This document shows, piece after piece, positions 28,561-41,027 of a stretch of 64,000 nt of DNA. The notes beneath the pieces are model-generated. The model saw only the letters and a program-made list of their open reading frames with translations, searched no databases and was not told the DNA's origin. The stretch is from Arabidopsis thaliana. Taxonomy: Eukaryota > Streptophyta > Magnoliopsida > Brassicales > Brassicaceae. Every line of letters starts with the position of its first letter. The first letter of the stretch is position 1. Location: assembly GCF_000001735.4 (NCBI RefSeq), contig NC_003071.7:7867151-7931150 (forward strand), read 5' to 3'. Made by a program: the position numbers and the translations under genes.

Positions 28561-28911
28561 AAAAAGTAGAAGTACATGGCTTAAAAACAGGAATGTAACC
28601 GATTGTTAGATAATTATAACTCTGATATACCATGATCGAGTGAGGATTGATATAAAATTGAACGACAATGTTATTGCTCTCATCAGAAGTATCTTAGGGT
28701 TAAGTACATATTTATAGTTGTAGTGTTTCCTATGATTTTATATTATGAACAGTTTTCAGAATTTTCTTTAAATGGGCAGTGGGCACAATGCCCAAAAATA
28801 ACTTGAGCCAGCCTCTATAAGAAGTGTACAAACAATAACTAAGTGGGCCAAACTTCATTAAGCTTAGAACAATATGGGCTGAATAAAGCATAATTATGAA
28901 TATATTAATAC

Positions 28912-29073
28912 ATTATTTTTTGTCTAAACTTCATTAATTTTTGTTGTTTCCATTTTGATTCATCACTATCTAAGTCTATTGTTCCTTAGAACAATATGGG
29001 CTAAATAGACTTAGATAGTGATGAACCAAAATGGAAACAACAAAAATTCTTAGTATATTTAGACAAAAAATAA
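28912..29073. repeat. Near-perfect foldback (inverted repeat) with a 23 bp loop
   Basis: The arm 28912-28980 and the arm 29004-29073 are reverse complements over about 69 bp with only a few differences clustered in one internal patch; the 31 bp block TTGTTGTTTCCATTTTG plus TCATCACTATCTAAGTCTATT differs at a single base. The loop contains TTAGAACAATATGGGCT, which also occurs as a direct copy just outside the left arm (28864-28880). A transcript would form a long hairpin. No coding potential. Confidence 0.9.
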
Positions 29074-29671
29074 CTCTGTCTCAAACAATACAACCCTAAG
29101 TGAGCTCTCCAAGGCTCATAGTCGCTCCGATTTTATGTGTTCATCTTTAACATCCTCAAAAACTAATTATCTTTAGAATGAATCAATAACTAGCTCAAAC
29201 ACTAAAATTCATTGTGAACGCTCTCTAATAAAACTCATAGGCTCTTCAATGTTACATGTGCTCATCCTTAACATATCACTCTTTGATTTTACGTGTGTAA
29301 GTCATCCCTAATATATCGACAAAACGGTATTAAATCATGGACTATCCACGGCATGGTGTAGAACTTAATATTATCGAAGATACAACACTGTATGTGTCAT
29401 TTATCCATAATCCTTGTTTGTTGCTTTATTACATTTTGTTTTGTTCCATAAAAGTTATCTTATTTCAAAAAGGCGTACAAAAGTGTTTTATTTATGTGTA
29501 TTGAGGTGAAAAATGCGAAATGCTTATGAATCACATGTGTACCCATCAGTACACTCTTCTGGATCTTTAACACAGGCAAACAAACAAAAGTGCTCATTCA
29601 TATATAGGCATACCTAATAATTGTCTCATGTCATATACGAAAAATAATAGCCCATCGTTTGTGATGAGATC

Positions 29672-29675
<4 letters not shown>

Positions 29676-29711
<36 letters not shown>
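29676..29711. repeat. (AT)n microsatellite
   Basis: About 18 AT dinucleotides with one TT break. It is the longest of several in the window; others lie at 12410-12434, 14152-14168, 22862-22891, 30750-30768 and 56828-56866. Confidence 0.95.
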
Positions 29712-29713
<2 letters not shown>

Positions 29714-31137
29714 AACAAATCAGAAGAAACAGCCAATAATTTTCAGCAAGTGTAAAGCTTCACATATACGAGAAGAGAATAGGACATCCAATAATGATTA
29801 TTTTTATTTTGTTGGTGTTTATATATCGTTTTCATATATGTCTTCATATAACATAAAGTTAAGATTAAAATCGTAAAGACACAACACCAACCTTTTTATA
29901 TATAATAAGATTCAAAAAGATAAAGGATAAACATAAACCATATTCACTCACAATAATACAAGTGTACCGTAAATATGGAAATGTTTGAAGTCACGGATTA
30001 AATTCGTGTTGGAAAAAGTTTGCTTTCTTAAAAAAAAGAATAGATTACGTTCATATGCCCTGACCCTGAAACATCTAATATTAAAAAAAAAAATATAGAT
30101 TATATAATATACACAATATATATCTATAATACAATATATTCATAGAGATTCTTAGAAAAGATAAATGCAAAAGCAATAAAACTAAATTGACGTTATATGT
30201 TTTCTTGGCCACATATGTAATAAATACAAATAAATCTTCAAGATACCATCATTAATATGAACGTTTTGCGTTCGTACAATAAACTTTATCACTGGTGTTA
30301 TTACATTTGAAAAAAAGGAAAAATCATTGAATTTTAAATTTATGTCCTTTTGTATGAATGATACTTTTAAGCAAAAATGTTTGACTGACGAAGGTTTTAA
30401 TACATTTCTAAATAATTATCATACACCTAAGATTTGCTCATCTGTGTTTTAACTAAAAAAACCATAATCTTATATTAAAATGATGGGTTCTTGCAACAAA
30501 ACCCTCTAAACATATAAGCATCATATATATGTTTGAAGATCTTTTATTTTTCACATACATTATGATAAATTTCTCCTAGTCGCAAGGAACTCTATTTGTT
30601 ATATAATTGATCATTATTTAGCACTTACGTTGCTGACAACGAATTATATTACAGGTGAAATTTGACTTGGTAGATTTGACATGTTATCTAGAAGTTCCTT
30701 TTTATTGTTATTTGCAGAAAAACCAAAACTTAATTGTAAATGCAGCTTATATATATATATATATATAATCATCAATCCAAAATGTGATTTTTTTCATTCT
30801 TAAAAATTACCAATCCAAAAAGTTGCTTTTCTCGAAGCATAAACAAACCATTATCCGAATAAACAATTGGAATATTAAGGTGAAAGACAAAATCATGATA
30901 ACATAAACATATATAATCATATAATTATAACAAAACACACACCAATACATGACAAAGTACAACTCATATATATATGCCCCAATATATATATAAAGTTTAT
31001 ATTTATCCTTCCAACCAATCAAAGATGCATGTACTATAATTACATCATCACACCAACCCAAAAACACCAAAATGGGCTAAATTTTAAAATAAAAAGACAA
31101 AAAAGGGGCATCTAATTATTTTAATTAATTTTATTAA
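29712..31137. other. Spacer and BZIP2 3' flank
   Basis: AT-rich, no gene found. The segment just left of 31138 is the 3' UTR of BZIP2. Confidence 0.55.
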
Positions 31138-31653
31138 TCAATACATATTGATATCATTAGCCATAATGGGTTGGTTAGTGTAAACCGAACCACCCCAATG
31201 ATTAACATTACTCATCATATTCATATCATCGTAATATCCGTCGATCCCAACCGTACGATCATCAAAACCACAGCCGTCGATCTGGTCAACACCAAATCCT
31301 GCACCGTTGGATTGAACAAGATCAACGATCTCGTTGAGAGATTGGAGTCTGGTGCTAAGCTCCTCCATCTGAGCGGTGAGAACAGAGTTCTCGGCTTGGA
31401 TCTTCATGTAAAGCTGAGATGTTACGGTGAGGCTGTTCAAGATCTGACGGTTGTCGTTTGATAGCTGATTGATCTGAGCCGTTAGATCATCAACGTGTTT
31501 CTGTTTACGCATCCTTGACCTACGTGCAGATTCTCTGTTCGATAACATTCTTTTACGTTTTCGTTCGTCGACGGTGACGACGGAGTCCGACGGGTTATTA
31601 TTACCACCGTCGGAAGAGCTTGAGCTCCGGTATGTGCTGCTAGATGACGCCAT
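31138..31653 (-). CDS. BZIP2: S1-group bZIP transcription factor
   Basis: Intronless frame of 171 residues, as expected for S1 bZIPs. A Ser-rich N-terminus precedes the basic region at about residues 30-52 (NRESARRSRMRKQKHVDDL carries the N-x7-R signature), then a long leucine zipper of about eight heptads to residue 110 and an acidic/Asn-rich tail. S1 members heterodimerise with group C bZIPs and reprogramme amino-acid and sugar metabolism under energy starvation. The leader contains the sucrose-control uORF described below, so the protein is made mainly when sucrose is low. The start is the ATG at 31653, well placed with no in-frame ATG upstream before a stop. I remember it as At2g18160 (GBF5). 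Confidence 0.96.
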   Translation of the reverse strand: MASSSSTYRSSSSSDGGNNNPSDSVVTVDERKRKRMLSNRESARRSRMRKQKHVDDLTAQINQLSNDNRQILNSLTVTSQLYMKIQAENSVLTAQMEELSTRLQSLNEIVDLVQSNGAGFGVDQIDGCGFDDRTVGIDGYYDDMNMMSNVNHWGGSVYTNQPIMANDINMY

Positions 31654-31749
31654 TGATTTTTAACAAGAAAAGTTACAAGAAGACAAAAAAAGGACAGAGT
31701 TTTATGTTTTATGTTTGGTTTTTTTTTATGATCTGTCTGAAAAAATTAA

Positions 31750-31770
31750 TTAGAGTTTGTAGCAATTCAT
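31750..31770 (-). CDS. Mini-uORF 3 overlapping the stop of the sucrose-control uORF
   Basis: ATG at 31770-31768 opens a 6-codon frame (MNCYKL, stop) that begins inside the last sense codon/stop of the sucrose-control uORF (TCATGA). It lies 97 nt before the main start codon and may capture ribosomes that resume scanning. Seen in sequence; the regulatory role is inferred. Confidence 0.5.
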   Translation of the reverse strand: MNCYKL

Positions 31771-31892
31771 GAAACGTTGTAAAACCAGTAGAGGAAGACG
31801 ACGGAGAAAGATTGAACGAGATGGGTTCTACGGCAGAGAGCAGATTTGACCGTGAGCCCAGAGAGCAGGATTTCGCAGAGAACGGGAGTCAT
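31767..31892 (-). CDS. CPuORF1: Sucrose-control upstream ORF (conserved peptide uORF)
   Basis: A 41-codon frame in the BZIP2 leader, starting MTPVLCEILLSGL and ending FSVVFLYWFYNVS. The C-terminal half (RRTHLVQSFSVVFLYWFY) is the hallmark of the SC-peptide shared by leaders of S1 bZIP genes (bZIP11 type). At high sucrose the nascent peptide stalls the ribosome near the uORF stop and represses translation of the main bZIP frame. The frame is on the minus strand, 113 nt before the main ATG, and is out of frame with it. I remember it annotated as At2g18162. Confidence 0.95.
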   Translation of the reverse strand: MTPVLCEILLSGLTVKSALCRRTHLVQSFSVVFLYWFYNVS

Positions 31893-31906
31893 CAGTTTCC
31901 GATCAT
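31892..31906 (-). CDS. Mini-uORF immediately before the sucrose-control uORF
   Basis: ATG ATC GGA AAC TGA encodes a four-residue peptide. Its stop shares one base with the ATG of the sucrose-control uORF (TGATG). It is the first ATG in the leader if transcription starts near 32090. This overlap allows termination-reinitiation onto the SC peptide frame. bZIP11-type leaders are known to carry several small uORFs, but the role of this one is inferred. Confidence 0.6.
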   Translation of the reverse strand: MIGN

Positions 31907-32121
31907 CAAAAGACTCAAATTTTTATGTTTTCTCGGTCTGAATTTATGATGTCAGAACTTGAAAACAAACAGAGGAAGAGTTTTTTTTTTTTTTTGGTTA
32001 TTGGAGAAGAAACAGAGGAGCTCTAAATATAAAAAAGAAAACAGCAGAAGATTTTTAAGGAGATAAGGAAGAGAAGATGAGTGAATGGGAAAGAGGTTTT
32101 TGATGAAGGGTGTGTTATGGA

Positions 32122-32128
32122 TTATATA
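32122..32128 (-). promoter_or_regulatory. TATA box of BZIP2
   Basis: TATATAA in minus sense within TTTCTATATAATCC. It predicts a start of transcription near 32090 and a leader of about 440 nt, long enough to hold the uORFs. Confidence 0.55.
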
Positions 32129-32263
32129 GAAACCAAATCTCAAGCATCCACTTGTGTCTTTTTAATTTATTTTGATTTTTTGGGAAATAATGGATGGTGG
32201 GGAAAGCTGGAATCGTTTACGCGCCCATTGTTTTATCATTTTTATTTTTTACTAACAAAATGA

Positions 32264-35200
32264 TTCATTATAATTTTATTAAAAAAAATATGTAGGTCAG
32301 TAGGTGGATGTTGCTTTTTTATTTTTTTGGTAATGACACTTTACTTTTTGATTGTTTTTTTGGTATTCAAAAGAAAAATATTAATGGTAAGTATAGATTT
32401 GTGTGGTTTAATGGTGTGATTAATGATATGTAGTAGGATAGACAAATAGGTAGGTGGTAAAAGTTGACCAGATATCAAGATTAAAAAGAGTGAAAACTAT
32501 TGAAAATAGTCAATGTCTTGAAAATTGCATGTAGTCAATGTAGGAATTACAGAAAATCTTTGATAATTTTTGTTGCCATTAATTCAGTCAATGGCTTTGA
32601 ATATTTTGATACATACAATTGGTGAATTAAAAGTGATATCAAATAGGAAGGTGATAAATTTAATAATTTTCCAACGAAATAAAATTTTGTAAAACATTAT
32701 TTCAGCCAACATTTTAAGAAAATATAGAATATTTAAAAATAAAATTTAAAGTATGTGGATTAAGTAAATTCATGAGGATTTGTGGGATTGATATGTGCTC
32801 TGATATTTCAATCTAATACAGTAATTTCGAGCCATGTGATTGATATCAAAATTTTGAATTTAGTAAATGATTTCGAACTAAAAATGTTAGTATCTAATTT
32901 GTGTGTACTAGATCATTGTTGTTCGTCTTAATTATTGAAAAGTCTCATAAAGTGTTTGTACGAGTTGTTGAATTTGTTTAACACAAAATAAAAGCTGATC
33001 TTACTGAAGGTAAGAACTAAAATGAAACGAAAACTGTCACAAATTGTTAGAAAAAGTTATAATATAGTTATAAGAGATAAATCTGAAGTATGTTTCTAAT
33101 TATTTATAAATTGTTACAAATCCAATGAATGTCTAATACATGTAACACGTATCATTAATTCATATTCTACAGATAATGTTTACTCCATTTTCAAAATAAC
33201 TACACTACATCATTTGTAATAATTTCAATTGATTTACTAAATTTTCATATCTATAAAAATGGATTATTCTTTTCTTATTGGTAAAGACACACAAAAAATA
33301 TAAGAAAATAAAGCACTATCATCATCAACATCATTTCTTTATTTGTATATCTTTTTGTTTACAATTTTAAATTTAATTCTATAACATTTTACAACACTTA
33401 TCATTACGCGTTTTAATTGTTTGAGCTTTTGAAATTCAACTTCAGAAAAATTTCCTGTGACGAGTCTAACGGTCGGATAATCTTTATATTGATCACAATT
33501 GTTTGATGAATAACTATAAACATACATTAAAACAATACTACAGGCAAATTAATTAATAAAACCTTATATTAAAAATAAATTACATATAAATAATAAAAAT
33601 TAAGTGATAAACCACAATTCAACCAACTCCTTTTCTAAATGAAACAATATGTAAAAATGTAGAGAATTGAAAAGTAATCAAGAACATGAACAACAACAAC
33701 CTTCAATATTACACCGAATTTTTGTGGACAATATTTTGGTTGTTTTAAAGATTCGAGATCAAATTTACCTAAGTTTTATGAACAAAATGTTATATATGAA
33801 ATTATAGAATATGTTTTTAAAATGCTCTAGAAACACTTAACAATGTAAGTTGATCGTTTTATCATACGTTATATATATATTTTAAATTATATCATTGATC
33901 ATATTTTAAATCTAAATTTTGATACAGCGATGATATTAACCAAGGAAATTATAATTTAATAGTACGACTTCAAGTATTTCATAGTTTTTATTTTCTTTTA
34001 CACGAGTAATTATTTTTATGTCGGCACACCACGCTGAGTAGTAATTTTTTTTTTTTTCGTCCCACGCTGAATAGTAACTTATAGCGGGTAAAAAGGCTAG
34101 ACAAATTTAATAATTTCCCTTCACCTGAGACAAAATTTATTTACCGTTGGTAGTTAATTTAGTTACCGTTAGTAGACAACTTTCATAATTTCACCGCCTA
34201 CAAAATTTAGACAACAACAGTGCACGACACCGTCTTTGACGCAGAATCTCTTTTGTAGATCTGCACCGTACGAAACCACGTGCATTGCACAATCCATGTT
34301 CTCAATGAGCGGCTCTTAATACACGTCAAAGTTCCAGTTTTAATTTAAACCTAATTAATTATGAGATTGGCGAAAGAAAAATAATTAAGTATTAAACATA
34401 TATAAATAAAGGTGATTAACACTTAACCTCTAAGCAGATGCAGGGGACAATAAGCACATGGGTCCATATAGCTCATCTCTTCTGGAACTTCATAGCCATT
34501 TTTTAATTGTATAAAATATTGATAATCTATCAAAATCAGTCCCTAATCGATGATGAAATGACGACTAATTTCTAATTGGCCATTAGTGTTAGGTAAAATC
34601 ACTCAAACATAAGTTTATTTAGAAAGATATGTAAAATACATTATAAAAAAAAGATATACAAATTAGTAAATTTATTAATTTAAGACGAAAATTATAGAAT
34701 ATAATTTTTATTTTCCAAAAAACCATCACAATCTTTTTTAAATAAAATTTCTTTAAAAAAGGCTTTGTAAATATTTTCTGGTATTTAAAGAAAAGTACGG
34801 TTTTAAAATATTTCCCACAATTTAATTCTCCACCATGTATTCGGGGAATCTTTCTTTGTCAGAAATTGTATTATTGTTATATATTCAAGTTTTAAGTGTT
34901 TTGCTTTAATGAATGACGTCCCGGTTTACGTATCAAGTTTTAACAATGGAAAAATATACTAACTAGGTTTTCATGATAATAAAGTTAAGACAATGCAAAG
35001 TTAGGTCGGAAGGGGCCATCAAAATATGGCATAACACTCCTTTAAAACATTTTGTTTAATGTTCGAATGGTTCAATTCTTTGTTAAGATTTGTGAAAGTA
35101 CCACTAGCATATCCACTTTGCAAATTAGATATAATTAAAATCTGCATGTATGGTCATGTTAATAGTAATATATAGGCATTAAGCAACATTATAATGTAGA

Positions 35201-37265
35201 TTTCTAGTACTGTTCACGGATGCGATAACTTCAGAAGAAAATACTTGAATACCAAAAATAAAAAGAGAAAATTTCTCCTAGATTTTTATCGTTTTAAGTG
35301 ATTGAACATTTAAAACGCTTACAACAGAATACATACCTAATTTTACCTGAGAGTCAATATATTTATTCACAAAAATTAGTCTTGACTCTTGTATAATAGT
35401 ATTAGACAAGGTTTTATAAAAAGTCTACAAAAAATGGGCTGCGTAATGAGTCACAAATTGTTAGCTTCCAACTTTGAGAAAGAGAAGCGAATAGTGGAAA
35501 TATGAGGAAAAAAGTAACTGTTAAAATAAAATTAAAAAAGTAAAGTCACTGCATGCAACCACAGCCCATAGGTCAGACCTTAAATTGGACCATTCCTTTT
35601 TTAAGAAAATTAATTTCTTAATTAATTTAAAATTGGTAAAAAATGAGATGTCAAATAGAATTTAATCTCACTTTAATGTGAGGTATTAATATATAAATAT
35701 CTCAATGATGTAATTGATGAGGAATATTCCCAAACAACGATTTGTTTTATATTCATTGAACCTCTTTGTAAAAGTTTAAACATGTAATGGGCATATCAAT
35801 GAGGTCACTTGTCTATGATTATTGAGTTGATTAATTTATAAATGACTTATAAGTCAGCATTTTCGGCACATTAATAATTACTTCGAAAGCTTTATTTATT
35901 TATTTTGTTTGTCTCCAACCAAAATGAAAACTTATATTCTTACAAGTGAAATTATTAAGCTTAGCATAAATATCGATAGGGCATACTCCTTTACTTTCTT
36001 TCTTTGGGGCAGATGAGCATACTCGAAAATTAATTTATAGTGATTCATTTTGAAGACGGTCTATTATAAGCTGCATACCTAAAAACATTCGCTTTTTAAA
36101 TAAAGAACCAAGAGTCTTGAAGTTAATAGTTGTATTGTTTCAAATAATCTTAGTGATTTAGTAGTTTCTTCTTTGTTTTGGTCGGCATTAGTTTAATATG
36201 CGAATAATTAAATACAATAACACCATAAAATCGAGAAAGAGCTACTATTGTGTACTACTTCACCACTAAGCAAAGCCTTCAAAGAAGCAAAAATAAAGCT
36301 TTATTTTACTTCTGTTCAAGAAGATTTTGTAAAAGATTACAGGTCATGTGCTTCTGTTAAAAGTGATTTGATTCTCTGCATCTTTAAAAAGTAAAAAAAA
36401 TCACACGGTTGTTGTCAAATGATTTTGTTATGTCATATGTGATATGTGTGTGTGGAAGAAAATTAATTTTATTTTTGTAATTGAATTTTGTTAAATACAT
36501 TTCATTACTCTAATTCTTTTTTTCTTTTTCTTTTTGAAAAACTAGGTTTTGAACACCAAGCGGTTTAATTACTAGATTTGAATGTCTAAATCAAATTTGT
36601 ATTATGTTTGGCTGATTCTATATATATATATATCACTTATTGATTAGTTGATTTTTTGAAAAAGAAAAATCATTCCCATCATCCTTTCTATTTATTTTTA
36701 ATTTCATTTTCAATCAATGAATCAAAATGGATTTGAAAATAATTTATTGCCACTTCTCTCTACTATCTAATATTCAAAAACATTTTTTATACTCTAATTA
36801 AAGAATTAAATATATATATATATAAAATGTTGTATAACAATCGAAACTTTTGGCGTTCAAGAAAAAAAAACACTCGTTTTTTTCATCAATAAATTTTTAA
36901 ACCTTCAAATTAGTTGATTGTAAGAGGAAAAACTCCTTATTTGGAACATGAATTTTATTCCTTTGTCATTCTTTTCACAAAAATTTATAATTCCATGTAT
37001 AAGAAACTAGGTCAATGTTGAAAATTAAAAAAAATAAAAGAATTACAAAAAAATTATACATGCAATCAAACATTTAAACAAGAATCTATTGGTTGACCAA
37101 ACGTTAACTAATATTTCTATATTAAGAGGTTTAAGGTTGGTGTCCCAAATACTACGATTTATTAACATATTTACAGATTAATTGAGAAAAGTGTATATGA
37201 AATCTCCTGTGATGTACAATTATAGTCGTTCACGAGATTTTATGCTGAAAGGGAAGTATCATCAG
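32264..37265. other. Gene-poor AT-rich spacer (5 kb)
   Basis: The left part is the distal promoter of BZIP2. I found no coding frame above 65 codons with any family resemblance, no RNA gene and no clear element ends. Confidence 0.5.
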
Positions 37266-37970
37266 GTCGTAGATCATTGAAGGTGTCCATCAAAAACATA
37301 AATAGGCATGAAAAAATAAATCGGATTCGACCCAAACCAATACCCAGACCAAAAAAAGAGGTTAAGGACGGGTTAGGGTTTCAAGAAAATACTTCATTGG
37401 ATAGAGTGTTGGTAAACCTGTGGGTATCGGTCCGGTTCGAAGATTACCCATTACCACATCGGTACCCATAAACCTGATACAAGACATGTGTATATATACG
37501 GTATATTAATATATAGTCTTATACATTGATAGGGTTCACACTAGCTTACCGTTCTAATTCTATGTTTTTGATTTTCGGACAATCTTTATGTTTTCTTATT
37601 CATATTCTAATTTCTCTACTCTTAATTCTAAGTATTAATCTCTGTGACTTTGGATTGGATTTGGATGTCAAGTTTGAAGTTTCATTCTTTTCTTTTGGTT
37701 GTTTTGTGCATGTAAATTAGTTTAAAAGTTCGGGTATTGGAGATACATTTTGGGTTTATGAGTAATTTTTACCCATTCAGACACGAAACAAAGAGAATTT
37801 AAATTTTTGGGTATTTACCGGTTCTCAAAATTATTATCCAGACTGACCCAAACCCGAATATACTCAAACCGAACTGGAACCGAATATTTACAATTCCTTA
37901 TTGGGTAGTAAATCTATTATCCATTTAACATGAACATGAACAAGTTACCCATATGCCGAGCCTTAAATAT
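37266..37970. mobile_element. Degenerate hAT-like non-autonomous element (tentative)
   Basis: The segment opens with GGTGTCCATCAAAAACATAAATAGGCATG and closes with CAAGTTACCCATATGCCGAGCC. Both flanks inside are crowded with short GGGTA/TACCC/CCGAAC words (for example near 37330-37460 and 37725-37880). Dense GGTTCGGGTA-type subterminal words are common in non-autonomous hAT elements of Brassicaceae. I could not find clean inverted ends or an 8 bp target duplication. Confidence 0.3.
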
Positions 37971-38774
37971 AAAGAAGAAAGTATCGTTTGTCGTAGATCT
38001 AATTAGGATAAGAAGGAATTGTCCGTTATAGAATATTCTATGTAATTGTTTTCATTATTTGTAATAAACAATAAATCTATATGTTAAAAAAAATATATTG
38101 AACTTTTTAACAAATTGATTACATTTATTAAAGAAATTTGATGAATATATAAGAATTATAAATTGGTATACACATTTAAAAAAGAAAAATAGTATATTGA
38201 CTAAATTTTATGACCTGAACATGAGCCAAATATAGAAACTAGGGGTTGGAGTTGGAGTTTTCAAGCATATATTTATTGATGTGGCCACAAATTAATGTTG
38301 CCTTCAAACTCAGCAGCACATTGCTCAAAAATGAGTTTACTGTTCTAACCAGGTGGGCTAGATTTCCTTGTTTTTTTTTTTATGTCGTTGATTTCATTTT
38401 GTCTATTTTTTTTGTATAAGATATATATTTTCTAAGCTCATGGGCCACAAAATTTGAGTTGTGCTTGGGGCCCTCTTAAAGTTTAGGTCAGCCCTATATC
38501 TTCTCAATCCATTCGTTTTTTTTCTTTTTAGTGTATGCTGTGTTTTTTTCCTTTTTGTTGGCTTCTCAATTTATTTTTCTTTTTTGAATTGTATTCAATT
38601 TTTTCACCTAAAAGACAAATTTGTAAGAATATTTTTATCATTTATTTATTAGAATTGAGATAAGGGGAATTAGCAAATATAACCAACAAAAATATTTTAA
38701 TTGATAAACTAACACTTCGAACAATAGAAAGAGATATTATGTATAATATATGTAATATTGACAATACTATCTTC

Positions 38775-39003
38775 TGTTTGTACATCACGCTCTCCTTCTT
38801 CTTTCTTCTTCAAAAGACATCCTATTGAATAAATCTTCTTCTCTTTTATCAAGTGTGCTCATTTCATCTCTCTCTCCCTTCTCTTACTGTGTTTGTACAT
38901 CTCGCTCTCCTTCTTCTTTCTTCTTCAAAAGACATCCTAGTGAATAAATTTTCTTCTCTTTTATGAAGTGTGCTTCTTTCATCTCTCTCTCCCTTTTCTT
39001 ACG
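38775..39003. repeat. Tandem duplication, 115 bp unit, two copies
   Basis: TGTTTGTACATCACGCTCTCC at 38775 recurs as TGTTTGTACATCTCGCTCTCC at 38890. The two pyrimidine-rich copies (CTTCTTCAAAAGACATCCTA, CATCTCTCTCTCCC) align throughout with about six differences, which suggests a fairly recent duplication. Confidence 0.9.
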
Positions 39004-39640
39004 AATCTTTACATACATCACCATCAACTGAACAAAAGTCAAAATTATATATGGATCAATCTTAAATGTCGATAGGATCACTCAAATCTGATTTACTCTA
39101 TTTTATAACAACACCATTAGCGCAATAATACTCTGACTATATTTATTCTTCGTCAGCCAGAGAATACTAGAAAAATCCGGGGAAATCTTTTCGCCAATTA
39201 TGTCAAATTAATCTTCACTTTCCCATCAAAGTTCATATGAGAATTTTAATTTGTAAATCCATGGAAAATAAAATTGAGAATTATGAATAACAAATTGACA
39301 ATCATGTTATGGATTTCTTAGATCTAGAAGCGATAAAGGGTTTACGATGTTGGAAATTCTAAAGGGAAATAGCCAATAAATCGATTTTGATTTTGGAAGA
39401 TTTTTGAGAGATACTTTTCTATTTTGTGAATATACTATTTACGTATACATTGTACTATATACGTTTTAAAACGAATTGTTTGTTTTGATTAAGGATGTTA
39501 AGTGATTTAATCATTATTTTAGATTAAAACCCTTGGGTTCCCTATATATTATCTTAGGGTTTAGTATCCTTCCATCAAAAAATATTTAATTGATTATTTG
39601 GATTCATCGGAATCAAAGTTTTGGTTTGAACAAATATATA

Positions 39641-39898
39641 CTCCCTCTGTTCCTTTTTGTTTGATTTTTTAGAAAAAACACAAATATTAATAAAACATAT
39701 TAAATGTTGCTTTTAAATGTATTGTTCTTTGGGATTTACAATTTTCAATAACTCTAAACCAATTATATTCAATAATTTGTATTGAAGTTTACAATTTCTC
39801 AATTATAACTAATAACTATTGCATTGAAAACCTAAAAAATCAATCTTTTAGAAACAATTTTTTTTTCTAAAAAATCAAACAAAAAGGAACATAGGGAG
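39641..39898. mobile_element. Stowaway-like MITE (Tc1/mariner type)
   Basis: 258 bp element with ends CTCCCTCTGTTCC... and ...GGAACATAGGGAG, the classic Stowaway terminus, flanked by TA on both sides (39639-39640 and 39899-39900). The inverted ends match over about 43 bp with one clear mismatch, so the copy is young. No coding sequence. Confidence 0.9.
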
Positions 39899-39900
39899 TA

Positions 39901-41027
39901 CTATTCTATTTTTCTATGATGATATGTATAGAATTTGGTATCACTATTCATTTTTTAAGAAATTCGTATCCGATTTTTAAAATTCAAATCATATTAGATA
40001 CACAAAAAAAATCTGTTTTTTTAATAGTATTATTAATTTAACCAATTAATATTGTTAACATAATATAGTAAACAATATTAAAAAGGGTGAACATATTTTA
40101 ATCATATTTCTCTTTTCTCTTCTCAACATAACTTAAACTTTTATTGTTCCTTAAAAGACCACGTCAGCATAATTCACTACACTTCTGTTTTCTTCACGCG
40201 CCTTAAACATGAATGAAAGAGTTGGGTGAAGGAGTGTGTGGTGAAAGAGTGTGTTGTCATTACACACACCTCATGTGTTACTCTCTGAATTCGGCAACTT
40301 ATGGTGCTAGATATTTAATTTCTTTTCAGGAATTGGTTATTTAGCTAATTCACCTTTGAAATAAATACACTTATAAAATAAAGTATTTTTAAAACACACT
40401 AGTCTTCATATTGGAACTGAAAAAAATAGCACACTTCCTTAGATCATTATTTATAAGATTACTAATATATTCTGAAATTGTTTTGGTAGTACTAAAAAGA
40501 ACGAAAAATATGAAGTGACACATTATCCAATCTTCCCTTATAATGAATTGAAAACATGTTTGGCGGCTTTTTAAAGGTAGGATAAAAACTAGAGAAAATA
40601 ACATCTATACTTTTATTAGTTTATACTTTATAGTATGAGAGTATCTAAACTATAAAAAATTATTTCGTGTGGCTAGCAAGTGGGCAATGGCAAAGCTATA
40701 CAAAATACAAGAGTTGGCCTGAAAATCAGTAGTAAAACTCATCAACTCAAAGATAATGTAACAAAAACAAGCCTTAACTTACTTAGTAACAAACAGTCAC
40801 ATTTACAAAGTGGTAAAGATACTGAGAGCCACTTTTCAAACTCTGTTACTACTACTCACTCACTGCAACTAAATCAAACCAGACGAGATCAAAGCACCGG
40901 GCTTTTTATCGATCTGTTCCCGCGTTTGTGGACTCGCTATATATAACATAACATCAAAGCTGCATTTTAGAAAGCAAAAAAAAAAAAAACTGGAAAAAGC
41001 TTACTCTTAATGATCATTGATGTTGAT
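39901..41027. other. Spacer and MPK7 3' UTR
   Basis: AT-rich. The last ~300 bp, including an 88-codon + frame at 40680, is best explained as the antisense of the MPK7 3' UTR. Confidence 0.5.

Noticed and set aside
40680-40946. 88-codon + strand frame
   Set aside because: Falls in the MPK7 3' UTR on the opposite strand; no domain or promoter signal.
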